Part shown: in pieces, positions 1 through 9,814 of the stretch | How the letters are laid out: each line of letters opens with the position of its first letter | Position numbering within the stretch: position 1 is the stretch's first letter | From: Isoetes taiwanensis | Lineage: Eukaryota; Streptophyta; Lycopodiopsida; Isoetales; Isoetaceae | NCBI GenBank assembly: GCA_021234155.1 | Contig: JAJEKV010000008.1 | Coordinates: forward strand, 16,716,006 to 16,780,005 | DNA length: 64,000 nucleotides | Direction of reading: 5' to 3' | Position numbers and translations under genes: made by a program | The notes under the pieces: model-generated | Seen by the model: the letters and a program-made list of their open reading frames with translations, nothing else | Told to the model about the DNA's origin: nothing | The model's database searches: none

Positions 1-579
1 GGCGACCAATGGTTATACTTAGTGAATCGATGAAGAAGACAATCTGGATAAAGAAGTGCAAAGACAAACTCTAACATACAAAAAGGTGCTGTTATCTGTT
101 ATATTTGAATGTGTTTCAGAATTTCGGTTGTTAATTGCAGCTCATCCTTGCATGCGGGGAGAACAAGGCAAGTCGTGAATGAAGAAACCGAGGACAAAGG
201 CAAAGCAAGGGGTTCGCGATGGCCGGAAACACCCATACATTGGGGCGGGGAGATACCAATAAGGATGAATCGACTATGGCTATCAGCACTCTCCATCATC
301 GGTAGCAAAGATAAAGCGAGTCGGCCGGGTTGCAAGCATCCGGCACCTCGATAGCACTTCTTCGTGAGTCCGGCACACATTGCGGCCACCAGGACAAGCG
401 CGATCACGACACACATCGGCGGTGGTTGCAAGCGTCCAAGGATGGACACCGGGGCGGAAGTTGATGGTCTTTGGGCGTAAATGGTATCTTGGCACGAACA
501 CATGAGAGGAGAATGAGCGGGGAAAATCTTGCCTCCACCACAAACCAAGCATGTTGTAAAAAAGCGCAAGTAAGTACCT
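1..579. other. Unassigned stretch
   Basis: I recognise no gene here. Several overlapping open frames exist on both strands, but none has a recognisable domain and they overlap each other in the way chance frames do. The 3' end of the stretch may hold the upstream part of the phosphatase-like copy that becomes recognisable at about 580, but the catalytic aspartate motif expected there was not found. Confidence 0.5.
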
Positions 580-1010
580 CATTTGCGGACCGGGGTATCA
601 TGAGTTTGTGGAGTGGGCACCGCAGAGGTTTGATATTGTTATTTGGAGTGCTTCTCTACTTGAATACAAAGGGATATGGTGGATGCATTGTTCCACGATT
701 TGCGCAGACCAGATTCTTGAAGGTTTATGGTCAAGAGCATTGCTATGCATGCAAGCATCAAAACAGGAAAAGCGAGATTTTCTTCAAGGAGTTGAAGGTT
801 GTACTTGAGGATTTTCCTCAAAATCATGGTATGATTTTTCTTGGTTGATGACACCTACACAAAGGGTTTCTAAACCACGCACACACAACCCTTCCCATTA
901 TGCCTTTCAAGGGGCAAGAAGAGGACAACTTTTGCGAAGTTTGTGTGTCCAACTTTGGAATACTTGTCTTCCCATCTTTGTCTGAGGGAAGCGATCTCCG
1001 CAGGTTGACA
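580..1010 (+). pseudogene. FCP1/NIF-type phosphatase-like fragment (frameshifted)
   Basis: FCP1/NIF domains are HAD-fold protein serine phosphatases that act on substrates such as the RNA polymerase II C-terminal domain. Three pieces in different frames read in the right order for this fold. First comes YHEFVEWAPQRFDIVIWSAS (from about 596), matching the family's 'FL.F..ERFDV.IWSS' strand. Next comes GQEHCYACKHQ followed by FFKELKVVLEDF (about 729-815), matching the region after the conserved 'W.Q.HC'. Last comes FLVDDTYTKGF then NHAHTTLPIMPF (about 835-905), matching the DDS-type HAD motif and the 'NP.HTAI.P' segment. At least two frame changes and in-frame stops separate these pieces, and the N-terminal DxDxT/V nucleophile motif is not visible. 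This is therefore a broken copy rather than an enzyme. It could be a captured or retroposed host exon. Family call fairly sure; inactivation sure. Confidence 0.6.
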
Positions 1011-1638
1011 TCAGCGATGCATGGTTGGAAGAGGAGGCGGTTGTAGTCTTTGGATTCTTGCCTCAACAACTATCTTGTCTCGGCCTACTATATCCTCAAT
1101 GCTCCATTAGAAGTACAAAATTTTCTTTGGGCACCCTTCACGGCTACCAAAGATGACTCAAGAAGACCGATGACTCATGAAGTAACCATTGTGCAGTACT
1201 TTTTGTAATATATATGTATGATTACTTTGTCTTATCTTGAAGATTGAGTGATATTGAGTGATGTTCTAATCTTGAGTGTACAATTTTTACGTAATATATA
1301 TCAAGCTTACTCTCCAATACTACAAGCATTGTTTCCAATACTAAGATACTCCAATAATTCAAACCAATACTACAAACATTGTCTTAGGGGCATTGTCTCA
1401 ATACAATGATCAAAAATTGAGACAAGTACACAAGTAACTTCTGATTTGTTACAATGATAAAACAACTAGGCCAAGCATATTCAACCTTCATATGGCGGTA
1501 TCAAGGATCATCGGTGAGTAGCTTTGTTCAAGGGAAAATCTGTTGGTGCCGGAATCGATTCATCTCAAACTTGATAGCCGATCACGTGATGAGATCATCT
1601 TTGGAAAGTCGGGGCCTTTGTCTTCAAGTAGCTCCCAA
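1011..1638. other. AT-rich spacer with short direct repeats
   Basis: No gene recognised. Between about 1311 and 1400 a short motif of the form CCAATACTACAA-CATTGT recurs as imperfect direct copies. The spacer separates the + strand phosphatase-like copy from the 3' end of the - strand DDE-like pseudogene. Confidence 0.5.
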
Positions 1639-4610
1639 CTACCATCCGGGTAACGGGCAAAGCATAGTACAAACCAGCCAACACATGTTCATCCACATTG
1701 AAGGTCGACCCCGACTATCCTTGACAATTACGTCAAGGATATGCCTCGACTTAACACATTTGACCACATAGAAATCTGCATTCTCACGATTTCCCGCTTT
1801 CGGCTTGACAAAGTTATCACCTTCCTCACGTTCCGGGATAGCCATTCTCCATCACCTTCAAAAATGCCTCATCGATTTAGTCTTGATTACCTTCACCGAT
1901 GGACTTATCGGCTTTAGTGTAACATATTTCCAATTCTTCAATCGTGCTTGTTCACACAAGATGACCAATTTCCTTTCAAAGCGGTTACCACGAAACAACT
2001 TAAACCTCTATGAGCCACCCTTGTGCTTGATTTGGCCAAAGTATGTCCGGATCTTTGTATATTTGCTTGGTCCCTTCCACCACAGCACGATCCGGTAGTC
2101 CGTCCTATCAACATCATCCTTTCAATTACCCGGTGGTACGCAGGAAACAACAAGTATTGAATCTCACAGATAAACATAATCTGACACTACTCATCCAAGA
2201 TCTGGCCGGTTCCAGACAAAGACTTAAAGCGGATGAAAGCACTAGTCCAAGACATTACGGTTAGTTCTGACGGCGCTACTCAACGAGAATCTGGCCGGAT
2301 GAAAGCATAATACCTTTTTGATGTCCCGTTGTTGGTACCTTCATTCCAGCGAGTTGCGAATTCACATGCATCAGCAGCACCCCTAAATCTCACCCCATCA
2401 TACTTGAGCTGCTCTCTAGTGAATGCCCCTTTAAGGACTGCCCCTTGCCCATCGTGCTCTCCCTTACCATGGGCTGTCCCAAAGAAATTCCATACTATTT
2501 CCTTCCCTAGCTCATGGTGATATCTTGGTAGGAAATAGAATGGGCAGGCAGATTTGAATTGGCTAGAACAACCATCGACCAAACTATATGCTGGAGAAAT
2601 CTACACCATTTGATACAAGCCATGAATTGTGCTTTCTAAGACAGTGCTGCACAAAAAGAGTGTCATGAAGCTTGTCATCACTCAAGTAAAAATGGGTTTC
2701 CTTCAATAGCTTTTCGATCCTTAACCGATGTCCATCCTATCGTGATGTGGGCCGAGAATTGTTATCTGGTCATTGTGCCAATCTTTGGCTTTGAACCTCC
2801 CTTTGTATTTTTATCTTTGTAATTCTCGCAAAATCAATTCTGAAACAATGGTGTCATCTTGGATATTGTCGAGGCAACTCGAATTGCATGGCCACGCCAT
2901 CTAGCCTGTAATTGTGTGGGCGCGAATATCTTCAATGTGGAACACGGATATGAAATGAAATCCTTCAATGGCGTTCTCTTGTAAGACAATCGAAGGACTG
3001 GCTTTGGTCCTTTCTTTTTTTTCCCCTTGCCATTTGAGGTCTCATCTTGTGCTGCAGCTTCAGTCTGTGTCCCACCAGCTTGCTTGGATTTCTTACTTTT
3101 GTTTCCCTTCTTCTTAACTTGTCTTTGCGGCTTCAGTCGTGTCCCACCAGACTACCTTGGATTTCTTACTTTTGTTTCCCTTCTTGGTGGCATTGGCTCT
3201 TTTCTTTTCTGGCGCCACCGGCACCTCCTTGGTAACGCGATGCAACTCCACCAGCCTCTTTCGTCTCCTTTGGAATGCGTAACAAGATGCGTAGCATAAA
3301 GCGGAAGATTAGCGCCAAGTTGAAAACCGAAGCGGTTTTATTGGATGGCGACACATATCAGCATGTTGCAGCATGCAATAAAGAGAGTATTACCTTTTCA
3401 AACGTCTTCCATTCAAGCAAGAACTCATGATTCTCTCTCTCTCTTGGACATATAGGAAGAGTTTTTATGCCACACGCCCGACATATGCGCATCAAGCGGT
3501 CATGTTTATGCCATTCTTCACCCTCGCTCTTGTTGCAAACCCACGACCCTCGAGGAGCTGGTTGAGTCATACATATATTGGCCGGCGGAACCGTCTCACC
3601 AGTCCACGGACCTCGCGGGTGCACTTGCACTCTTCACCATGAAATCCGGTTTTATTTGACCTTAATGCATTCGGGGCTACCCCGGCATACTCCAACTTCA
3701 TATGGTATATGCAACAACGGGTTTCCCTTTACGATACTTTCTTTACATAAATAGGCTTCAACTTCCGAAAGCCTTTAAGCAAAGCGAGGGTGTTCGGGAT
3801 GTGCCTTTTGTATTGTTGAAATAGCTCCGGTGAATGGTGGCGTTGGTTAGAAATATTTATGCAACAATAGCAAAGAAAAAATTTGTATGGAAACTTATAC
3901 TGTATGTGACCTCCATAAGGTGCAAGGGATAAGAAATTTAAGCTTGACTCTCCAACGGTGTTCACAACATCTTTCTTGCAAGGAGAGACTACGCTATTTT
4001 GTTTCAGAATTACGTTATGCTTTGCTTGCAAGCGAGGGTGAGAAGAATCGCACCTCAACCTCCTTTGGAAGCTAGACCACGGACCATTTCCAAGGGCGGC
4101 TTGGATTTTTCTTAATCTGCGATTGCAATTGTTGACCTCATGCAACCTATCATAAGAAATATTGCACATTAATCAATGAACATATCTCATCCAGCATCAC
4201 TCAGCAGATACAAGCACTTAAAAGCACTTAAAAGCACGAAGAAGCACAGGCATGAAAGCAAGAATTAGATGCACCTAACAGCCCTGCCATAGTGGAATTG
4301 CATCTCGATTTTGTGGAAGAAGCCATCACCGATGTCGAGGTTCGGCTCTCCAAACATCATGGTTCCTTTGCCTCTTTGTGGTATTGCCATTGTTTCAAGT
4401 TGTTGAGCAAACCCATCACGCCTTTGCACTCCTTTGGATTTGGCAAAATTCCAGGTTCTGAGATTTCCATTTCGTGGTGATGAACCACCCTCTTCATCAC
4501 ATCGGCCTTGAGTTCGGGTGAATGTTTTTTGGTGAGCTTATTGAAGTAATCAACTACTTGCTTGGCTATTTCTTGCCTGCGTCTCATGCTCAGATCCTCC
4601 CGATTCATTT
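1639..4610 (-). pseudogene. Decayed gene with transposase-like DDE/RNase H-fold core
   Basis: On the - strand a single long protein can be followed in order despite frameshifts and stops. The N-terminal part (4608-4357) is helical and basic. A segment at about 3830-3729 (ELFQQYK...GFRKLKPIYVKK) follows, then a cysteine-containing piece near 3560-3400 (CRACGIKTLPICP, then LEWKTFE). A core begins near 2880 with an acidic FAENY-like segment and continues with THFYLSDDKLHDTLFVQHCL (about 2690). It then has VDGCSSQFKS (about 2580-2552) and WNFFGTAHGKGEHDG (about 2495-2447). Downstream come RGLSCF (about 2000) and GDNFVKPKAGNRENADFYVV (about 1820-1760). The pattern of an acidic FSENY-like start, DG-x-x-x-QFK and HGKG-x-x-DG is one I know from large uncharacterised protein families of plants and animals. 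Those families look like domesticated or mobile DDE transposases; I cannot give a superfamily name. Multiple stops make this copy inactive. Introns cannot be excluded between the pieces. Confidence 0.6.
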
Positions 4611-4639
4611 GCTTTTCTCATCTTATTTAGTATCACGTA

Positions 4640-5775
4640 TTCTCTCTTTCATTTGCATCCAATTTCTTGTAAATTGCGGAGGAAAGTGGATCTTCGGATG
4701 ATATTTCTGTGTTGCATTGACATCCAACAAATCGGAACACTTGTATTGGGATTCATCGGGCCGAAAATCAATGCTAAGCGTGTGATTGCCTCAGGCCGGT
4801 ATCGAGGGCGCCATGAAATTCGAGAGAGGGAGGATAAGTGAATTGGAGGGAGAAATTTCGCGGGCCATGGCGGTAATCCATTTAACAGCGTACTACCACA
4901 CCACTCGCCCGCGAAAATCCAGCCAAAAGCCCACAATCATTTTCCCTAACGGCTCGTTCGTGAGGTGGGCGTCGCAGTACATGAAGGTAAAAAGAAATAG
5001 CCAGGCGATTCGCCCATGGCACCAGATTAAGCGAGGGGGTGCCGATGGCGGGCTAAAACCCGCTATAAGCATCGTCGGGACGCGATGCTTTTGCTACCCA
5101 CCAAAGATACTTTCACCCAAATTCAAATTATCGCGAACGGTGGACGGTGAGCATAGAGAAAAGGCAAGGCCGAGCGCAAGACTTGATAGAAAGCTAAGAG
5201 CTCACGCCAAGTGGAGGAACGAGAAAGTTCAGACTCAGAAAAAAGGCCAACAAAGTCCAAGCGGGTCTGACCTGGGAGAAGTAGCCACCCCCCAAACCAA
5301 ATGAACTAGCGTCAAAAACCAAGGACGGCGGAAGGATGTCGGGTTGGGGAAATGGGACGAAAGCTCAAAGAAGAGGCGATGGATTCCCATAACACGATTT
5401 CCATCCGGGCTAAAGAGGATAAAGAAATAGGGGCATCCCAATGGAAGGGTTGAATAAGGCGATATGAAAAGAACATTCAAGCAGAGACAAGGGAATCGAA
5501 AACAATGCGAAGAGACTGGAGAAAGCCCAAGAATTTGGCGAAGTGACGTGATGTAAGATGTGAAGAGGAGAGAAGCGAAGAGGAGAGTTGAAAAAACTTG
5601 GCTAATTTCTTGGAAGATAAGTAAATGACTACGGCAGAAGCATCAAGGAGAAACCCAAGGAAAATGGTGCGGTGCGACAAACGAAAGCGACATTTAGGCC
5701 AAGCAATGAGAAATCCAGCAGATTGCAAATCAGAAATGATGGGATGCTGAAGGGAACTAGGGTCATGCTGAGCCA
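4640..5775 (-). pseudogene. DIRS-like reverse transcriptase / RNase H fragment
   Basis: Read on the - strand, 5740-5490 encodes a segment reading SAGFLIAWPKCRFRLSHRTI, then FLGFLLDASAVVIYLSSKKL, then SRHFAKFLGFLQSLRIVF. This matches the part of DIRS-type RTs just after the YLDDW active site ('G..IN..KS.L.PSQ...FLGF..D....T.SLP..K'). It is followed by HWDAPISLSSLARMEI (about 5440-5395) and an RNase H-like DASSFGLGGYF (about 5320-5290). Weaker similarity to the next DIRS region continues to about 4640 in shifting frames. The RT catalytic part is missing because the fragment is cut at about 5775, where copia sequence begins. An open frame of 172 codons on the + strand at 4786-5304 lies over it and is probably antisense chance. 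Frameshifts make it inactive. Tyrosine recombinase and split direct repeats, which would prove DIRS identity, were not seen. Confidence 0.5.
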
Positions 5776-6387
5776 TGGTCAGGAAAAATACTATGCTACA
5801 ATGGTCTAAAAGCCTATGGATGTCTGGCATTTGCACATGTACCAGAACAGTTAAGGAAAAAGTTGGATGACAGAGCATACATCACATATTTGGTGGGATA
5901 TGCACAAACTCCAAGGCATATAGGTTTTATAATCCAGTTCATAAAAAAATAATAGTGAGTAGAGATGTAATATTTGATGAGTCTCAGTTTTACAGGAAAA
6001 TTCAAAAGGTAAACATGACAGATCAAAGTGAGAATGTACAAGAGAATAATATGGGACAAGAATTTGCAGAAATCACTAATGATGCAGAAAAGAGAGAACA
6101 TAAGGAGTTTCACTGGAGATTTTGAAGATGATCAAGACACAGAAGAAGATGACAATGAGCCACTACAGGATACAACAGGAACTGAGGAAGAATATTCTAG
6201 CAAAGTAAGAGAGGACATTATGATACGAAATGAAGGAGAAGAAGATCATACACAACACATGGAAAAGCTAAAAATAAGAACGAGAAGAACTGAAGCACAA
6301 ATCCTAAGGGATGAAAATCAAGCAAGTATTGAACTACATGGAAGGAATGAGTCGGGAAGAAGCAAAAGACTTCAACCTCATGAAGGT
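5776..6387 (+). pseudogene. Copia integrase C-terminal fragment
   Basis: The segment reads AYGCLAFAHVPEQLRKKLDD followed by RAYITYLVGY, the conserved copia 'FGC.AY.H.P...R.KLD..A....FVGY' block after the integrase core. A one-base shift follows, then KKIIVSRDVIFDESQFY, the usual '.I..SRDV.F.E' line. The stretch from about 6030 to 6387 is the acidic, poorly conserved linker between integrase and RT (EEDDNEPLQD..., REDIMIRNEGEED). It ends at the insertion point of the LTR element. It belongs with the RT/RNase H part at 17199-18735. Confidence 0.8.
6383..6387. repeat. Left target-site duplication AAGGT
   Basis: AAGGT directly precedes the TG of the 5' LTR and is repeated exactly at 17199-17203 after the CA of the 3' LTR. 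A 5-bp duplication is normal for LTR retrotransposon integration. The duplicated bases lie within copia coding sequence. Confidence 0.85.
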
Positions 6388-7862
6388 TGCGACATTCTAG
6401 CACAAGATAACGGTCGGGGACGAGTATCGCATCGCCGCCACGCATACACGCCACTCCGACTGACGTGTACGCCAACGTGTAGCCAGGCGGGTAGCCCCTA
6501 GGGGGCAACTGGTGCGCACACTTAGCAATGTGCGCACTTTTAGATCTTTAACCCATTAAAGGTAGACCAAGGGTCATGGAAACCCTAAACCTAACTGATA
6601 GCCTACATAAGACACCAAACCCTAACTTTCCCTTTTTCGCCCATACGCACCTTCCGAAGTCGATTCGCTACCGAGGAGTGAATTCCAACTCCCACGATCT
6701 GCCCGCGGCGCCCAAATTTTGTCGATCATCCTTCCGACCGCATCCCAAGGTAACAGACATGGACGCCTTCGGATCGAGAGGATTGAACCAGGGATCAGGT
6801 ATTTGTCGATTGAATAGCCTAAACCTTATTCCAGCCTTCTCGAAAAGTAGGTTTAGCCTATTAAATCACCCTTAGTAGCCAAGCATCCCCGAGATTGACT
6901 CTAACTAAAGAACCTAACTCTATGAATTAGATTAGTTCTTATTACTTATGTTGATATGATGGACCGGATGTATTCTCAGGGACTCATTGTATTGGGAAGG
7001 GGGTAGAGACTTAAAGCTTAGTAGATGATGCCCTAGCTAGTCCCTCTTAGTGCATTACTAGAATTAGGCCTGTGTACAAGAACCACACCGGTTGTGGGTG
7101 TGAGGGCGACCGGCTCGAAGGAGGTTCGTGTTCGACTCATGACAGATCCCTCCGGTGTGTAAGGCCTACCGGGGAACAATGCGAGACTAGGTCTAATGGT
7201 TTGCCACCGAGTGCGGGCAAGGCATGGGAACCGACACCGTGGAGTGGAGTTCACTTTCGATGGGTTAAGTCGAATAAGGGCAATGGTCCTCTAGTAAGCC
7301 TTGAGTCAACATGGAGACCTCTGGTGGGAGTGATCCCTACCGCCCCATCGGAACCGGGAGATGCAGCCCCCAGAATAGCCCCCTTGGCTATGCATCCCGT
7401 GGGCTACGGGCCAGTCCCAACACTCGTCAACCTACTGCGCAAAGTGCACAGGAGGGGCGGATGGAGTGGACAACCCAATGCCATGTTCTTATACCCCCAA
7501 TCCATTGTCATGATTCATGCGAATGAACTCTGGAGACCCAAGCTTGTCGGGCCATCCCCAGTCCGAGCCTTGGGTAGGAGCTCCCACGCATTGTAATCGA
7601 TCTTTTGTCATGCAGATGATGATGTGCCACCCTTCGAGGTGGATATATGATGTTATGTTACCGACGTGTATGTTTATGCTCCCCATTCTAGGTAGACCGA
7701 GGGAGGCGGGGTAAAATGACCCCTTCATTCTTCCCCCTTTGTGGACTCAGTGATGGTCACAAAGATGATATGTGGAGGGCCCCAGACAAGATGGAGCTGG
7801 TATGGGGATGAACTCCTGTTTGTATACGGTGCGGGCATCGTATACGAGTAGGGGACGTCATA
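6388..7862 (+). repeat. 5' LTR of the non-autonomous element
   Basis: It is near-identical over long blocks to 15718-17198, for example around the CCTTCGAGGTGGATATATGA block and the GTATACGAGTAGGGGACGTCA end. It starts TGCGACATTC, where the other copy has TGTGACATTC. It contains two plant telo-box motifs (AAACCCTAA at 6580-6588 and 6617-6625). Long open frames inside, such as one of 174 codons at 7072-7596, are not kept open in the other LTR, so they are not treated as genes. Confidence 0.9.
6580..6625 (+). promoter_or_regulatory. Pair of telo-box motifs in the 5' LTR
   Basis: AAACCCTAA occurs at 6580-6588 and again at 6617-6625. The first is conserved in the 3' LTR (15917-15925); the second has decayed there. 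Telo-boxes are known activating elements in promoters of growth-related plant genes. A promoter role in this LTR is inference. Confidence 0.35.
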
Positions 7863-7863
7863 G

Positions 7864-7875
7864 TGGTATCAGAGC
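7864..7875 (+). other. Primer binding site (initiator tRNA-Met type)
   Basis: TGGTATCAGAGC begins one base after the 5' LTR end. This is the usual plant LTR-retrotransposon sequence complementary to the 3' end of initiator tRNA-Met. It fixes the + orientation of the element. Confidence 0.9.
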
Positions 7876-8067
7876 AATGTTCTTGGGGACCAAGAGCAAA
7901 GCACTGGCCATGCTCCCAGTAGTACTAACTTGGTAGGATCCTCAAACCTCAAAAAAGTGGGGAAATTTTTTCTCATTTTTTTAGTATGTGCTAAGCTAGT
8001 AACAGTTAAGTGAACTGGAACATAATAAGACTAAAAATAGTGAGCCAAAACCTCCTCAGGCAAGGTG

Positions 8068-8137
8068 GTCTCACACACGCCGCTGCCGGGTCAAAGAACT
8101 GAACTTTAGTTTTTGAGCAGGGCGCTACCTGTGAGAC
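8068..8137 (+). repeat. Hairpin module, copy 1
   Basis: A 70-nt segment begins GTCTCACAC and ends CTGTGAGAC; the outer arms pair perfectly over 8 bp. Inside it has AACTGAA facing TTTAGTT around one base, then TTTTTGAGCAGGGCGCTACC. It is the first of five related modules in the leader of the LTR element. Confidence 0.7.
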
Positions 8138-8184
8138 ATTGATCCTAAAACACCTTAAAACTTAATGAATTTCACAAAAGTAAT

Positions 8185-8394
8185 ATGGTAAGGCGAGTTT
8201 TAAGGTAAGAATTAGTTAGAATAGTATGGTAAGGCGAGTTCTAAGGTAAGAATTAGTTAGAGTAGTATGGTAAGGCGAGTTCTAAGGTAAGAATTAGTTA
8301 GAATAGTATGATATGGTAAGGCGAGTTCTAAGGTAAGAATTAGTTAGAATAGTATGGTAAGGCGAGTTCTAATGTAAGAATTAGTTAGAATAGT
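8185..8394 (+). repeat. Five tandem copies of a 41-bp unit
   Basis: The units start ATGGTAAGGCGAGTT at 8185, 8226, 8267, 8313 and 8354. They differ by only a few substitutions. A 5-bp insertion (ATGAT) separates the third from the fourth unit. Confidence 0.9.
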
Positions 8395-8397
8395 ATG

Positions 8398-8505
8398 TTT
8401 AAATCACTTAAATTAGAAAAAAATGTACAATGTCTCACACGTCGCGCCTGGTTTAAATCAATTAAATTAGAAAAAAATGTACAATGTCTCACACGTCGCG
8501 CCTGG
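8398..8505 (+). repeat. 54-bp tandem duplication including a hairpin left arm
   Basis: 8398-8451 and 8452-8505 are almost identical (TTTAAATCAMTTAAATTAG ... CGTCGCGCCTGG). Each ends with the left arm GTCTCACACGTCGCGCC of the hairpin module. The first copy is therefore an orphan arm without its right partner. Confidence 0.85.
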
Positions 8506-8552
8506 TTAAAGAACTGAACTTCAGTTTTTGAGCAGGGCGATACCTGTGGGAC
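8486..8552 (+). repeat. Hairpin module, copy 2
   Basis: It begins GTCTCACACGTCGCGCC and ends ACCTGTGGGAC. The outer arms pair over about 18 positions with a few mismatches and G-T pairs. The inner AACTGAA-C-TTCAGTT is a perfect 7-bp hairpin. Confidence 0.75.
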
Positions 8553-8566
8553 ATTGATCCTACAAT

Positions 8567-8610
8567 GTCTCACACGTCGCGCGATGGTTAAAGAACTGAA
8601 CACGTGGGAC
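8567..8610 (+). repeat. Hairpin module, copy 3 (shortened)
   Basis: Same left arm (GTCTCACACGTCGCGC) and right end (GTGGGAC). The inner right arm and the GAGCAGGGCG stretch are missing, giving 44 nt. Confidence 0.65.
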
Positions 8611-8624
8611 ATTGATCTTACAAT

Positions 8625-8691
8625 GTCTCACACGTCGCGCATGGTTAAAGAACTGAACTTCAGTTTTTGAGCAGGGCGCTACCTGTGGGAC
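8625..8691 (+). repeat. Hairpin module, copy 4
   Basis: Almost identical to copy 2, with the same outer arms and the perfect inner AACTGAA/TTCAGTT hairpin. It is followed by CATTGATCCTAAAACA, which also follows copy 1. Confidence 0.75.
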
Positions 8692-9133
8692 ATTGATCCT
8701 AAAACATCTTCAAAAGTGATAAATTTCCAAAAAGTAACATGGTAACTTGAATTTTAAGCTAGGAATTAGCTAGATTAGTCTAGCTTTTCAATCTATTTGA
8801 ACCTCATCTTAAAAGAATTCCCACAGTAGCGGGAATTGAACCTCCCACCCACAAGATTAAAACCCCCCAAACCTCCCCGTGCCAACCACTGAGGGCAGGC
8901 ATCGTTTATGTTTATAACATAATTCCTTAATAATGTTAGATAATATTAATGGCCAAGCCTTAGACTTAGAACCAAGACCCTTAAGCTAGGTAGAGACATT
9001 AAGCTAGGTAGAGACAGCATCTGCATTCATCATAGCTTAGTTGTCATCTTATCTTGCTAAGTGTCTTCTTGTCTACATATAGGTAGTATAATTAAACCTT
9101 TTTCTTAGAAACCCAGACCCAGAATCGGCCATC

Positions 9134-9140
9134 TATAAAT
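9134..9140 (+). promoter_or_regulatory. TATA-like box upstream of the H3-like frame
   Basis: CTATAAATAG lies about 50 bp before the ATG at 9188, inside the element's internal region. Position and sequence fit a plant TATA box, but no transcript is known. Confidence 0.35.
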
Positions 9141-9187
9141 AGACCTAGGACCCCCCTCCCCCCATTTCTACGTTCCTCTTTGGAAAA

Positions 9188-9687
9188 ATGGCTCCCCTTG
9201 CTAAAGGCGATTTTAGGGAGCCCGTCCGCCGATCGACATGGCGCAAGACCAAACAGAAAAGCTCGACTTCCTCGACAAGGCTTAAACACCCAGAGGCCAA
9301 GGAGGTCAAGAAAACAAGGAGCGGAAGGGCAAAGGCGTGGAAGAGCCCAAGCGAGACGAAGAAGACCCCAACGATCAAGGTAGTCATCAAGGAGGCAGCC
9401 CCAACCAGCCAGGGAGCCAGGAGTAGGGATCCGGGGATCGAGAGGACATTGGATCTCGGATTCAATGGATTAAGAGACCCAAGAAGTCCGTCTGGCGGAT
9501 AGAGCGGGAGATACAAGAAGAGGAGAGGGCAGAACGAGAGCAGGAGACCAAGGTTCAAGAAGCAGCAGAGCAGAAGCTGGTCCAACATTTTGAAGACTCA
9601 ACAGCCTGCACAGTTCATGCGAAGACGATGACACTAATGAAGAAGGACATGCAGCTTGCCAGCTGCATCAAGGGAGATCCACAGTAA
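9188..9687 (+). pseudogene. Histone H3-like sequence captured in an LTR element (frameshifted)
   Basis: From ATG 9188 a basic, Lys/Arg/Ser/Thr-rich tail runs in one frame (it contains RKTKQKSSTSS, reminiscent of the H3 start ARTKQTARKS) until a stop at 9500. The last part is in another frame, 9427-9687. It contains SVWRIEREIQ, then QEAAEQKLVQHFEDSTACTV, then HAKTMTLMKKDMQLA, ending at TAA 9685-9687. This matches the H3 histone fold from the alpha-N helix (PFQRLVREI) through alpha-2 (LQEAAEAYLVGLFED) to alpha-3 (HAKRVTIMPKDIQLA). One frame change between about 9427 and 9499 splits the reading. Total length, about 166 codons, is longer than canonical H3 (136) and nearer to centromeric H3 variants, but the tail is too diverged to decide. 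A TATA-like box lies 50 bp upstream. Probably a captured host gene, now broken. Confidence 0.6.
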
Positions 9688-9814
9688 AATTGTGTAAATG
9701 ATGGAAAATTTTTGTTAGTATAAAGAGTTTTGGACTAAGTAACGTGTATAATCTTACTTAATTACCAGCTTTTGTTTTAGTTAAAACAGACATTTTAGAC
9801 CAATTTGAGAGGAT

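Noticed and set aside
7072-7596. 174-codon open frame in the 5' LTR
   Set aside because: The matching region of the 3' LTR (about 16395-16935) is broken by shifts, and no domain is recognisable, so it is chance coding in a repeat.
8185-8394. Regular repeats considered as a CRISPR array
   Set aside because: Units are contiguous 41-bp tandem copies without unique spacers, and the genome is eukaryotic.
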